A DNA stretch of 64,000 nucleotides from Actinacidiphila alni (GTDB lineage: Bacteria > Actinomycetota > Actinomycetes > Streptomycetales > Streptomycetaceae): assembly GCF_900112845.1 (NCBI RefSeq), contig NZ_FONG01000003.1:372001-436000 (forward strand), in the 5' to 3' direction. The notes beneath the pieces are model-generated. The model had not been told where the DNA came from, did not search any database, and was given only the letters and a program-made list of their open reading frames with translations. The translations under genes were made by a program, and so were the position numbers. Shown here piece by piece: positions 8,687-16,633 of the stretch. Numbering within the stretch: position 1 is the first letter of the stretch; each line of letters begins with the position of its first letter.

Positions 8687-8751
8687 GATAGTGAGCCTCC
8701 TGTGATGCGTTTGCCCCTATGAGGTACCGCGGACCCGAAAGCGTGACACTT

Positions 8752-8864
8752 CCACCGTAAAATGTGACGCGCGTCTCTTTCATCTGCGCAATCGCGTTCC
8801 CGGCCACCGCTCTCCTTGAGTGCTGGGATGATCACACCGCGCCACGATGTCACATTTTCCGTGG
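8752..8864. promoter_or_regulatory. Divergent inverted GTCACATTTT motifs between sigJ and hemerythrin genes
   Basis: Two copies of GTCACATTTT followed by a CG-x-GG context face away from each other, one on the minus strand at 8752-8769 and one on the plus strand at 8848-8864. The plus copy begins TGTCACA, the -35 element reported for ECF41 sigma factors. A CGTC -10 element at the reported spacing is not obvious in either orientation. The surrounding 336 bp (8687-9022) contain no other gene. This is a candidate autoregulated divergent promoter. Confidence 0.45.
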
Positions 8865-9022
8865 CCGAAAGCTCATTGATGCCGCGGGGCCAATGGCGGT
8901 CTGGCGGTGGCCCGGACACCGGGCCCGGAGGGGAGCCCGCGGACCGCCGGGGCTCCTGGCGGCACTCCCGAACCCCGGGAGGCCGAATATCGACATACGC
9001 ACTAAGAAAGTGGTGGGCCGTC

Positions 9023-9655
9023 GTGGCCGAGTCGAAAGATCCGAACGTGGACATCGATTTCACCGTGATGTACGCGACGCACAAGGCGTTCCGGCGCGAC
9101 CTGCGGCGGCTGGCGGCGGCCGTCGCGGCCGGGCAGGCCGACAAGCCGCAGGTGCGTGCGGGGTGGGACAACTTCAATCACCAGCTCCACAACCACCACT
9201 CGGTCGAGGACCGCGCGCTGTGGCCGCAGGTGGAGGCGAAGATCACCGACCGCCCGGACGACCAGCGGCTGATGAAGGAAATGGAGGACGAGCACGCCGA
9301 GTTGGGCCCGCGGATCGAGGCGGTGGACACCGCGATCAAGGGCGGCGGCGGTGACCTGGCCGCGCTCATCGAGGACCTCTACCAGGTGATGGACGGTCAC
9401 TTCACGCACGAGGAGGAGGCGGCGCTGCCGCTGATCCAGGACGTGCTGTCGCCCGCCGAATGGCGGACCTTCGGCCTCGCCAACGCCAAGAACCTCGGCA
9501 TCAGCGGTGTCAGCGTCTACATCCCCTGGGTCATCGACGACGCCACCCCGGACGACCAGAAGGCGTTCCTCGGGTCCTTCCCGCCGCCGCTGCGCGTGGT
9601 CAACAAGCTGATCTGGCAGCGCGGTTACGCCAAGAAGGAACTGTTCAAGGTCTGA
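9023..9655 (+). CDS. Hemerythrin-domain protein
   Basis: This is a 210-residue protein from a GTG at 9023. The diiron ligand set of an HHE-type four-helix bundle can be traced: His20 (MYATHKAF), His53-His59 with Glu62 (FNHQLHNHHSVED), His91 (EDEHAEL) and His126/His129 with the following glutamates (GHFTHEEE). The C-terminal ~70 residues (ISGVSVYIPWVIDDA to LIWQRGYAKKELF) form an extension common in actinobacterial members. Possible roles are oxygen, nitric-oxide or redox sensing or iron handling. It is divergent from sigJ and is probably a sigJ target by position. Confidence 0.8.
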   Translation: MAESKDPNVDIDFTVMYATHKAFRRDLRRLAAAVAAGQADKPQVRAGWDNFNHQLHNHHSVEDRALWPQVEAKITDRPDDQRLMKEMEDEHAELGPRIEAVDTAIKGGGGDLAALIEDLYQVMDGHFTHEEEAALPLIQDVLSPAEWRTFGLANAKNLGISGVSVYIPWVIDDATPDDQKAFLGSFPPPLRVVNKLIWQRGYAKKELFKV

Positions 9656-9702
9656 CCGGACCCGGGCACCGACGACCGGGCGGACGAACGGTCGGAAACG
9701 GC

Positions 9703-9730
9703 GGGCACCGCGCCACCGGGCGCGGTGCCC
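9703..9730 (+). terminator. Hairpin terminator candidate after the hemerythrin gene
   Basis: A perfect 10-bp inverted repeat (GGGCACCGCG / CGCGGTGCCC) with an 8-base loop lies 47 bp after the hemerythrin stop codon. It has no T-tract, which is usual for Streptomyces terminators. It also separates the hemerythrin unit from the mini-ORF and chain-length-factor unit that follow. Confidence 0.6.
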
Positions 9731-9762
9731 CGTGTGCTCGGGCACTGTGAAGGGGCATGGCC

Positions 9763-9864
9763 ATGGACAGCACAGCGATCGCGGCGCGGGCCCGACCGGC
9801 CACCGCCGCCCGCCGTACCGGGTGGACACCCGGCACGGCCGAGCCGCGGCGGAGGACGTCGTGA
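9763..9864 (+). CDS. Mini-ORF (33 aa) translationally coupled to the chain-length factor
   Basis: The ATG at 9763 (alternative 9757) is preceded by GAAGGGG at good spacing. The ORF ends in a TGA that overlaps the GTG start of the next gene (GTGA). Third codon positions are strongly G/C. The peptide is Arg/Ala-rich and matches no family I know. In type II polyketide clusters this coupled position is normally held by KS-alpha. Here there is no room for one. The mini-ORF may act only to deliver ribosomes to the downstream gene. Confidence 0.4.
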   Translation: MDSTAIAARARPATAARRTGWTPGTAEPRRRTS

Positions 9865-11048
9865 CCGGCTCCGTGGTGGTGACCGGCCTCGGCATCGTCT
9901 CGCCCACGGGCCTGGGCGCCCGGGACTACTGGGCGCAGGCGTGCGGCGGCGGACCGAACGCGGCGCGCCGGGCCGGGCCGCGCGGGCGGACACGGGCCGC
10001 GGCCGGTATCGCGTGGCCCGCCGCCGCGCTGCTCGACCCCGCCCCCGGCGACCAACTGTGGGGCAGACCCGCCCCGCAGGCCGACCGGATGGCCCGGCTC
10101 GCGCTGGCCGCCGCCGACTGGGCACTGGCCGACGCGGGCATCCGGCCGCAGGACCTGCCCGACTTCGGGCCCGACGCGGTCACGGCCGTCACAGCGGCGG
10201 CAGCCGCCGCCGGACGGTACGGCGAGGGCCGCCGGCCGGGCTTCGGCACCGGCTTCCGGGCCGGCCGGCCGTACGGCGGACCGCGCGGCCGGACGGGCGG
10301 ACAGAGCGGTGCATACCGTTCCTTCGCCTGGTTCTACGCCGTCAGCAGCGGCCAGATCTCGATCCGCGACGGCATGAAGGGCCTGGACGCCGTGGCCCAC
10401 GCCCGGCGGCAGATCCGGCAGGGCGGACGGCTGATCGTCTCCGGCGGTGTGGACGCTCCCGTGTGCGCCGACCGGTCGCACGACGGCGGCGCGCCCCCGG
10501 CCACGGGCCCGGCAGGACCCGCCACTGCCGCCAGGCCCGGCGGCGGCGCCCTGCTGGTACTGGAGACCGCGGGCGCGGCACTGGCCCGCGGCGCCACGAT
10601 CTACGGCGAGGTCGCCGGCTACGGCGCGACCTTCGACCCCGACCCCAGCGGCGGGCGCGAACCCGGCCTGCGACGCGCGGTGGAACTGGCACTCGCCGAC
10701 GCGGGCGCCGTCCCCGGCGAGGTGGACGCGGTGTTCGTGCCGGGTCTCGACGCGGCCGAATCCGCCGCCGTCACCACGGTGTTCGGCGTGCACGCCGTCC
10801 CGGTCACCGCGCCCCGCACCATGACCGGGCACCGCTACCCGGGCAGCGCGGCACCGCTCGACCTGGCCGCGGCGCTGCTGGCGATGGAGGAGGGCCTGAT
10901 CCCGCCCACCGCCGACATCCTGCCGTCCCCCGGCTACGACCTGAACCTGGTCCTGTCGCCGCGCACCGCGGAACTGCGCACCACCGTGGTGGTGGCCCGC
11001 GGCCACGGCGGCTTCAACTCGGCCGTGGTGCTGCGCACCCTGGACTGA
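9861..11048 (+). CDS. Ketosynthase chain-length factor (KS-beta) homologue
   Basis: This is a 395-residue thiolase-fold ketosynthase homologue; a GTG at 9861 has GGAGG five bases upstream. The opening VVVTGLGIVSPTGLG and closing RGHGGFNSAVVL are those of KAS II/type II polyketide ketosynthases. At the nucleophile position the sequence is SSGQISIRDGMKG, with Gln165 in place of Cys, the hallmark of chain-length factors. The HGTGT histidine motif is also missing. A chain-length factor normally forms an obligate heterodimer with KS-alpha to set polyketide length. No KS-alpha gene is present in this locus, so its partner or role is unclear. Confidence 0.85.
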   Translation: MTGSVVVTGLGIVSPTGLGARDYWAQACGGGPNAARRAGPRGRTRAAAGIAWPAAALLDPAPGDQLWGRPAPQADRMARLALAAADWALADAGIRPQDLPDFGPDAVTAVTAAAAAAGRYGEGRRPGFGTGFRAGRPYGGPRGRTGGQSGAYRSFAWFYAVSSGQISIRDGMKGLDAVAHARRQIRQGGRLIVSGGVDAPVCADRSHDGGAPPATGPAGPATAARPGGGALLVLETAGAALARGATIYGEVAGYGATFDPDPSGGREPGLRRAVELALADAGAVPGEVDAVFVPGLDAAESAAVTTVFGVHAVPVTAPRTMTGHRYPGSAAPLDLAAALLAMEEGLIPPTADILPSPGYDLNLVLSPRTAELRTTVVVARGHGGFNSAVVLRTLD

Positions 11049-11130
11049 CCGCACTCCGGACCGACCGCACCACCCGTGGACCCGCGCGTCCCCCTCTCCC
11101 GCACCCGGGAGACGGGGACGTTTTCGCGTG

Positions 11131-11168
11131 CCCCGGCACATTCCTACCCCGGCACATTCCTACCCCGG
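11131..11168 (+). repeat. Tandem 16-bp direct repeat before the halogenase
   Basis: Two perfect copies of CCCCGGCACATTCCTA (11131-11146 and 11147-11162) are followed by the first six bases of a third copy, which run into the GGAGG ribosome binding site of the halogenase. The duplication sits in the presumed 5' leader. Confidence 0.8.
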
Positions 11169-11182
11169 AGGGACGAAGCAGC

Positions 11183-12817
11183 ATGAACACAACCGCCCAA
11201 CAGGCCACGTCCGGCGAGAAGTACGACGTGGCGATCCTCGGCGCGGGTATGGCAGGCGGCCTGCTGGGCTCGGTGCTGGCCCGTAACGGGGTGAAGGTCC
11301 TGCTCATCGACGCCGGGGTGCATCCGCGCTTCGCAGTGGGGGAGTCCACCATCCCGTACACCTCCTCGATGACCCGGATCCTCGCCGAGCGCTACCAGGT
11401 GCCCGAGATCGAGCCGCTGGCCAGCTTCAAGGGCATCCAGGAGAAGATCGCCCCGATGTGCGGCCGCAAGCAGAACTTCGGCTTCGTGCACCACGTCGAG
11501 GGGCAGCCGCAGAATCCCGAGCACATCAACCAGCTCGTGGTGCCCGAGTGGCAGCGCACCGAGACGCACCTGTTCCGGCAGGACGTGGACGCGTATCTGT
11601 TCAACCTCGCGGTGAAGTACGGCGCGGTGCCCAAGGTCGCCACGAAGATCGCCGACATCGAGGTGTACCCGGAGCACGGGGTGCTGCTCCGCTCCGACAA
11701 GGGCGAGGAATTCCACGCCAGTTACCTCGTCGACGGCAGCGGCTTCCGTTCGCCGGTCGCGGAGAAGTTCGGGCTGCGCGAGACGCCGACCCGGGCCAGG
11801 GCGCACTCGCGCTCGATGTTCACCCACATGGTGGGCGTCACCCCCTTCGACGACGCCAAGGCCGGCCGGGCGCACAAGAAGCCCAGCCCCTGGCACCACG
11901 GCACGCTGCACCACGTCTTCGACGGCGGCTGGCTGTGGGTGATCCCGTTCGACAACCACGACGACGCCCTCAACCCGCTGTGCAGCGTCGGCCTCCAGCT
12001 GGACGAGCGGAAGTTCCCGGCCGAGCCGGGGGAGAGCGCGCAGCAGCAGTTCGACCGGTTCCTGGAGCGCTACCCCGAGATCGCCGAGCAGTTCAGCGGC
12101 GCCACCGCCGTACGCCCGTGGGTGTCCACCGGCCGGCTGCAGTACTCCGCGACGCAGACCGTCGGTGACCGCTACTGCCTGACCGCGCACGCCGCCGGTT
12201 TCATCGACGCGCTGTACTCGCGCGGGCTGACCAACACCATGGAGGTCGTCAACGCGCTCGCCTGGCGGCTGATCGAGGCGTCCAAGGACGGCGACTGGTC
12301 CACCGAGCGCTTCCAGTACATCGACAGCCTCCAGCAGGGCCTCTTCGACGTCCACGACGACATCGTCTACTGCTCCTTCGTCGCCTTCCGCGACTACGAC
12401 CTGTGGAACGCGGTCGTCCGCGTGTGGGAGTCGACCAGCATCCTGCCGACGGTCACCATCGACCGCGCCTACCGCGCCTTCATGGCCGACCCCGAGCGTG
12501 ACCCGCAGGTCTTCCTCGACCTGGAGAAGCGTGACGCGCCCGGCCTGCCCGCCCCGGTCGGCCAGGACATATCCGAGCTGCTCGCCTTCGCGCGCGGCGT
12601 CTGCCAGCAGGTCGAGGCCGGCACGCTGGAGGCCAAGGCCGCCGCGGCGCAGCTCTTCGAGCGGCTGCAGAATTCCGCGTTCCTGCCCGCGCCCTTCGAG
12701 CTGGGGAACCCGGACAACAGGTGCTTCGAGGCGACCCCGGCGATCATCCAGAGCGCCGTGGAGTGGGCGGGTACGGACGCCGCCCCCGCGCACATCGCGC
12801 AGCTCTTCGGGCGCTGA
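11183..12817 (+). CDS. FADH2-dependent halogenase
   Basis: This is a 544-residue protein from the ATG at 11183 with GGAGGGAC upstream. The FAD-binding GAGMAG is at 20-25. The halogenase signature GWLWVIP is at 249-255. A lysine in FKGIQEK (Lys83) is a candidate for the lysine that forms hypohalite or haloamine. The segments AVGESTIPYTSSM, LFRQDVDAYLF and GFIDALYSRGLTNT resemble halogenases of aromatic polyketide (chlortetracycline-type) pathways rather than free-tryptophan enzymes. It would consume FADH2 from the reductase at 6377. The expected substrate is an activated aromatic, free or carrier-bound; that choice cannot be made from sequence. Confidence 0.88.
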   Translation: MNTTAQQATSGEKYDVAILGAGMAGGLLGSVLARNGVKVLLIDAGVHPRFAVGESTIPYTSSMTRILAERYQVPEIEPLASFKGIQEKIAPMCGRKQNFGFVHHVEGQPQNPEHINQLVVPEWQRTETHLFRQDVDAYLFNLAVKYGAVPKVATKIADIEVYPEHGVLLRSDKGEEFHASYLVDGSGFRSPVAEKFGLRETPTRARAHSRSMFTHMVGVTPFDDAKAGRAHKKPSPWHHGTLHHVFDGGWLWVIPFDNHDDALNPLCSVGLQLDERKFPAEPGESAQQQFDRFLERYPEIAEQFSGATAVRPWVSTGRLQYSATQTVGDRYCLTAHAAGFIDALYSRGLTNTMEVVNALAWRLIEASKDGDWSTERFQYIDSLQQGLFDVHDDIVYCSFVAFRDYDLWNAVVRVWESTSILPTVTIDRAYRAFMADPERDPQVFLDLEKRDAPGLPAPVGQDISELLAFARGVCQQVEAGTLEAKAAAAQLFERLQNSAFLPAPFELGNPDNRCFEATPAIIQSAVEWAGTDAAPAHIAQLFGR

Positions 12818-12856
12818 GCGCCCGGCCGCGTCACAAGCGCCACCACACGCGGCGCC

Positions 12857-12923
12857 GCCCGTACGACTGCGTTGCCCGTATCACCGCGTGCCCGTACGAC
12901 CGCGTCGCCCGTACGACCGCGCC
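12857..12923 (+). repeat. Four tandem 17-bp repeats with core GCCCGTACGAC
   Basis: There are four consecutive copies of a 16-17-bp unit (best copy GCCCGTACGACCGCGTC) in the 218-bp gap between the halogenase and the monooxygenase. The second copy is one base shorter and divergent. A related 17-bp array lies at 19171-19238. Confidence 0.75.
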
Positions 12924-13035
12924 GCCGGCCGCCTCCTGACGGGCGGTCCGGCGGCGCGCCCCGCCCGTGGCCCCGTGCGCCGGCGGCGTCTTCCCGCAGC
13001 TTGCCCTCAGATCATCCTCAGACAGGAGTTCGGAC

Positions 13036-14580
13036 GTGGACGAGAAGGACGACAAGGCCGCGGGCGGAGCCGCTGCCCTGGACACCGATGTGATCATCGT
13101 GGGCGCCGGCCCCACCGGGCTGATGCTCGCCGGCGAACTGCTGCTGGGCGGCGCCCGGGTGATCGTGGTGGAACGGCTGACCGAGCCGACCGGACAGTCC
13201 CGGGGTCTCGGCTTCACCGCCCGCGCCATGGAGGTCTTCGACCAGCGCGGGCTGCTGCCCGCCTTCGGCGGCCCCGACGGCAGCCTGGAGATCTCGCCGG
13301 TCGGCCACTTCGGCGGCCTGGTCTTCGACTACACGGTGCTGGAGGGCGCGCACTTCGGCGCCCGCGGCATCCCGCAGAATCTCACCGAGTCCGTACTCGA
13401 AGGGTGGGCGAAGGGCCTGGGCGCCGACATCCGGCGCGGCTGGGAATTCCTGGACGTCGACAACGGCGAGCACGAGGTGACGCTCACCGCGGGCACCGCC
13501 GACGGCGTACGGCACCTGCGCGCGTCGTATCTGGTGGGCTGCGACGGCGGCAAGAGCGCGGTCCGCAAGACCGTCGGCTTCGACTTTCCCGGCACCAACC
13601 CGACCCGCGGCATGTACCTCGCCGATGTCGTCGGCTGCGGACTGCGCCCGCGCTTCCTCGGCGAGCGGCTGCCCGGCGGCATGATCATGGCGGCGCCGCT
13701 GGGCGAGAACGTCGACCGGGTGATCGTGGTGGAGAACGGCACCCCGCCGCCGGACCGCACCGAGGAGCCCACCTTCGAGGAGGTCGCCGGCGCCTGGCAG
13801 CGCATCACCGGCGAGGACATCAGCGGCGGCACCGCCGACTGGGTCGGCTCCTTCACCGACGCCAACCGACTGGTCACCGAATACCGTCGCGGCCGGGTGC
13901 TGCTCGCGGGCGACGCCGCGCACATCCACCTGCCGGCCGGCGGCCAGGGCCTGAGCACCGGTGTGCAGGACGCGGCCAACCTCGGCTGGAAGCTCGCCGC
14001 CGTCGTGGCCGGCTGGGCGCCCGAAGGGCTGCTCGACACCTACCACGGCGAGCGCCACCCGGTCGGCGAGCGGCTGATGATGAACACCGCGACCCAGGGC
14101 ATGGTCTACGTGGGCGGGCCGGAAATGGACCCGATCCGCGAGATGTTCGCCGAGCTGATCGACTACGACGAGGTCAAGCGGCACCTCGCGGGCACCGTCA
14201 GCGGACTGGACATCCGCTACGACTTCGGCGCGAAGGAGGACGGCCACCCGCTGACCGGCCGCCGGCTGACCCGGCTCGCGGTCACCACCGACGGCGGCGA
14301 CACCGACACCACGCAACTGCTGCACACCGCGCAGGGCGTCCTGCTCGATCTCGCCGACCGGTCGGCGGCGCGCGCGGTCGCCGCGCCCTGGAAGAGCCGG
14401 GTGCTCACCGTCAGCGGCACGGTCGCCGACCCCGAGAGCCTGGCCGCGCGCGAACTGGCCGGGGCCACCGCCGTCCTGCTGCGGCCGGACGGACATGTCG
14501 CCTGGGCGTCCGCGGAGGGTGACGAGGGCCTGGCCGAGGCGCTCCAGCGCTGGTTCGGCGCGCCCGAGACGGGCGCGTGA
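13036..14580 (+). CDS. FAD-dependent aromatic monooxygenase (PHBH / polyketide hydroxylase family)
   Basis: This is a 514-residue protein from a GTG at 13036 with AGGAG seven bases upstream. All three family fingerprints are present: GAGPTG at 23-28, the DG motif at ~170 (YLVGCDGGKSAVRK) and the GD motif at ~292 (LLAGDAAHIHLPAGGQG). The C-terminal ~120 residues form the thioredoxin-like domain of the larger polyketide hydroxylases (PgaE/RdmE class). It would hydroxylate an aromatic ring using NAD(P)H and O2. Its stop overlaps the start of the MFS gene (GTGA), indicating translational coupling of tailoring and export. Confidence 0.88.
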   Translation: MDEKDDKAAGGAAALDTDVIIVGAGPTGLMLAGELLLGGARVIVVERLTEPTGQSRGLGFTARAMEVFDQRGLLPAFGGPDGSLEISPVGHFGGLVFDYTVLEGAHFGARGIPQNLTESVLEGWAKGLGADIRRGWEFLDVDNGEHEVTLTAGTADGVRHLRASYLVGCDGGKSAVRKTVGFDFPGTNPTRGMYLADVVGCGLRPRFLGERLPGGMIMAAPLGENVDRVIVVENGTPPPDRTEEPTFEEVAGAWQRITGEDISGGTADWVGSFTDANRLVTEYRRGRVLLAGDAAHIHLPAGGQGLSTGVQDAANLGWKLAAVVAGWAPEGLLDTYHGERHPVGERLMMNTATQGMVYVGGPEMDPIREMFAELIDYDEVKRHLAGTVSGLDIRYDFGAKEDGHPLTGRRLTRLAVTTDGGDTDTTQLLHTAQGVLLDLADRSAARAVAAPWKSRVLTVSGTVADPESLAARELAGATAVLLRPDGHVAWASAEGDEGLAEALQRWFGAPETGA

Positions 14581-16046
14581 GGCACCGGACCCGACCGGAA
14601 GGCGCCGGTCCCGCGCGGACCGGCGCCCTCCGCCGGCCGAAAGGCGGCTTCGGGGTGCTGCCGTCCCCGAGCGGCGCCTTCCGGTCGCTGTACGTCCGCA
14701 ATTTCCGGCTCTTCGCCTTCGGCCAGGTCCTCTCCGCCGCCGGCACCTGGATGATGGTGGTCGCCCAGGACTGGTCGGTGCTCTCGCTCACCGACAACTC
14801 GCCCACCGCGCTGGGCCTGGTGACGGCCCTTCAGTTCACCCCGGTGCTGCTGCTCGCGCTGTACGGCGGCCGGCTCGCCGACCGGCACGACAAACGGACC
14901 CTGCTGATCGCCGCCAATCTCGTCTGCGGGGTGCTCGCCGCTTTGCTGGCGCCCCTGATGCTCACCGGCGCGCTCCGGCTGTGGCACCTGTACCTGTTCG
15001 CGCTCGGCCTCGGCACCGCGAGCGCGGTGGAGATCCCCACCCGCATGTCGTTCGTCCGGGAGATGGTCGGCCCCGAACTGCTGCCCAACGCCTCGGCGTT
15101 GAGCGCCGCCTACTTCAACATCGCCCGCGTCGCGGGACCGGCCGTCGGCGGACTGCTCGTCGGCCGGTTCGGCACCGGACCCGTCGTCCTGCTCAACGCC
15201 GTCAGCTATCTGGCCACGGTCGTCGCGCTGCGGATGATGCGGCCCGCCGAACTCCACCGCGGCCCGCCGGGCGCCGCCCGGGCGCGGGTCGTCGACGGAC
15301 TGCGCTACACGATGAGCCGCCCGGACCTGCTGTACCCGCTGGCACTCGTGGCGGCGGTCGGGCTGCTCGGCTTCAACTTCCAGCTCACACTGCCGCTGGT
15401 CGCCAAGACGGTCTTCCACACCTCCGCGGCCTCCTTCGGACTGCTCACGACGGCACTGGCCGCCGGTTCGCTGCTCGCCGCCCTGGTCACCACCTCGCGC
15501 ACGACCCGGCCGAGCGGGCGTCTGGTGACCGGCTCCGCGCTCGCCTTCGGCGTCGCCGAGACCGCGGCGGGCTGGGCCCCGACGTACCTCAGCGAGATGC
15601 TGCTGCTCGCCGTCACCGGCTTCACCACGCTGTACTTCGCGCAGGCCGCCAACCACCGTATCCAGCTCGGCGCGGACCCCGCCTTCAGCGGGCGGGTGCT
15701 GGCCATCTACGCGCTCATCCTGCAAGGCACCACACCACTGGGCGCGCTGCTGGTGGGCTGGCTCACCGCGCACTGGGGCGCCAGATCCGGACTCTACGCG
15801 GGTGGCATCGGCTCGCTGGCCGCCGCGGCCCTGGTCATGCTGCTCGACCGGCCGCGTACGGCCGGTGCCGAACTGTCCGCGGTCGGCTCGGGCCCCGCGC
15901 ACGTCGCTGACGCCGCGGATGCCGTGGACGGTGCGACCTCCGTGGACGGTGCGCGCTTCGCGGATGCCACGGATGCCGCGGACGTCACGACCACCGCGGA
16001 CGCCGTGCCGGAGCCCGCCGGCGGACCCGACCCGGCCCGCTCCTGA
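14577..16046 (+). CDS. MFS exporter
   Basis: This is a 489-residue protein; the GTG start overlaps the preceding TGA. About twelve hydrophobic segments lie between residues ~40 and 430. The loop GGRLADRHDKR after the second segment is the MFS motif A. The overall pattern (YVRNFRLFAFGQVLSAAGTWM at the start) is that of the MFS_3 / EntS-like drug and siderophore efflux group. The last ~60 residues are a low-complexity Ala/Asp/Thr tail (repeats of the type ATDAAD). It is the probable exporter or self-resistance pump for the product of this locus. Confidence 0.88.
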   Translation: MRHRTRPEGAGPARTGALRRPKGGFGVLPSPSGAFRSLYVRNFRLFAFGQVLSAAGTWMMVVAQDWSVLSLTDNSPTALGLVTALQFTPVLLLALYGGRLADRHDKRTLLIAANLVCGVLAALLAPLMLTGALRLWHLYLFALGLGTASAVEIPTRMSFVREMVGPELLPNASALSAAYFNIARVAGPAVGGLLVGRFGTGPVVLLNAVSYLATVVALRMMRPAELHRGPPGAARARVVDGLRYTMSRPDLLYPLALVAAVGLLGFNFQLTLPLVAKTVFHTSAASFGLLTTALAAGSLLAALVTTSRTTRPSGRLVTGSALAFGVAETAAGWAPTYLSEMLLLAVTGFTTLYFAQAANHRIQLGADPAFSGRVLAIYALILQGTTPLGALLVGWLTAHWGARSGLYAGGIGSLAAAALVMLLDRPRTAGAELSAVGSGPAHVADAADAVDGATSVDGARFADATDAADVTTTADAVPEPAGGPDPARS

Positions 16047-16159
16047 ACCGACGGCGCGACCCTGAACCGACCCCGAACCGACCCCGGAACCACCGGCGTC
16101 GCGCCGCGCCCACGCGCGGCGGCGCCGGTCCGCGCACTACCGATGGAAGGCGGTAAGCC

Positions 16160-16633
16160 GTGATGGAACAGACGGTCCCTCTACACCTGAGGGGGCTGCC
16201 CGACCCCGACGTCCTGCGTGCCGCGGGCATCGACGTACGGACCAGGATCATCGAGCGCTACATCTGCCGACAGCTGGAGCCGTACCTCCATGTGCCCCCG
16301 GCCCACCGGATCAGCACCGACCGGTCGCTGCGCAGCCAGGGCGTCGACTCGATCACCGCGCTGGCGCTGCGCCGCCGGCTGGTCACCGCGCTCGGGGTGG
16401 ACGTCCCCGCCGCCGACCTGCTGCGGGACGACTCGGTCACCGAAGTGGCGGCACTGCTGGCCGGGTTGGTGACCCCGGCGCAGGACGTCCCGGCGGCGCG
16501 GCCGGCACCCGCCGTACCGGGCGCCGCCCCCGTGTCCGTACCGGCGGCGCGCACCGCACCCGCGGCGGAGACCGGGCACGACACGCCGGCGGAGAGGCCG
16601 CGGCTGACCGCCGTGGCACGCGCCGTCCGGTGA
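16160..16633 (+). CDS. Acyl/aryl carrier protein with long Ala/Pro tail
   Basis: This is a 157-residue protein; the start is the GTG at 16160 or the adjacent ATG at 16163. Residues ~28-103 form one carrier domain: helix 1 IIERYICRQLEPYL, then DRSLRSQGVDSITALALRRRL with Ser64 as the phosphopantetheine site, and a final helix VTEVAALLAGL. The remaining ~55 residues are disordered Ala/Pro-rich sequence, unusual for a free ACP of ~85 residues. Its stop overlaps the start of the PPTase gene, so carrier and activating enzyme are made together. It is the likely tether for the substrate of the halogenase or hydroxylase. Confidence 0.8.
   Translation: MMEQTVPLHLRGLPDPDVLRAAGIDVRTRIIERYICRQLEPYLHVPPAHRISTDRSLRSQGVDSITALALRRRLVTALGVDVPAADLLRDDSVTEVAALLAGLVTPAQDVPAARPAPAVPGAAPVSVPAARTAPAAETGHDTPAERPRLTAVARAVR

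Noticed and set aside
9725..11182. In-frame N-terminal extension joining the chain-length-factor region to the halogenase (1,030-codon open frame)
   Set aside because: The extension is Arg/Pro/Gly-rich shadow sequence in the wrong frame of a recognisable KS-beta. The halogenase has its own ribosome binding site and a family-typical start at 11183.
12857..12923. CRISPR array
   Set aside because: Repeats are contiguous 17-bp units with no spacers and no cas genes nearby.
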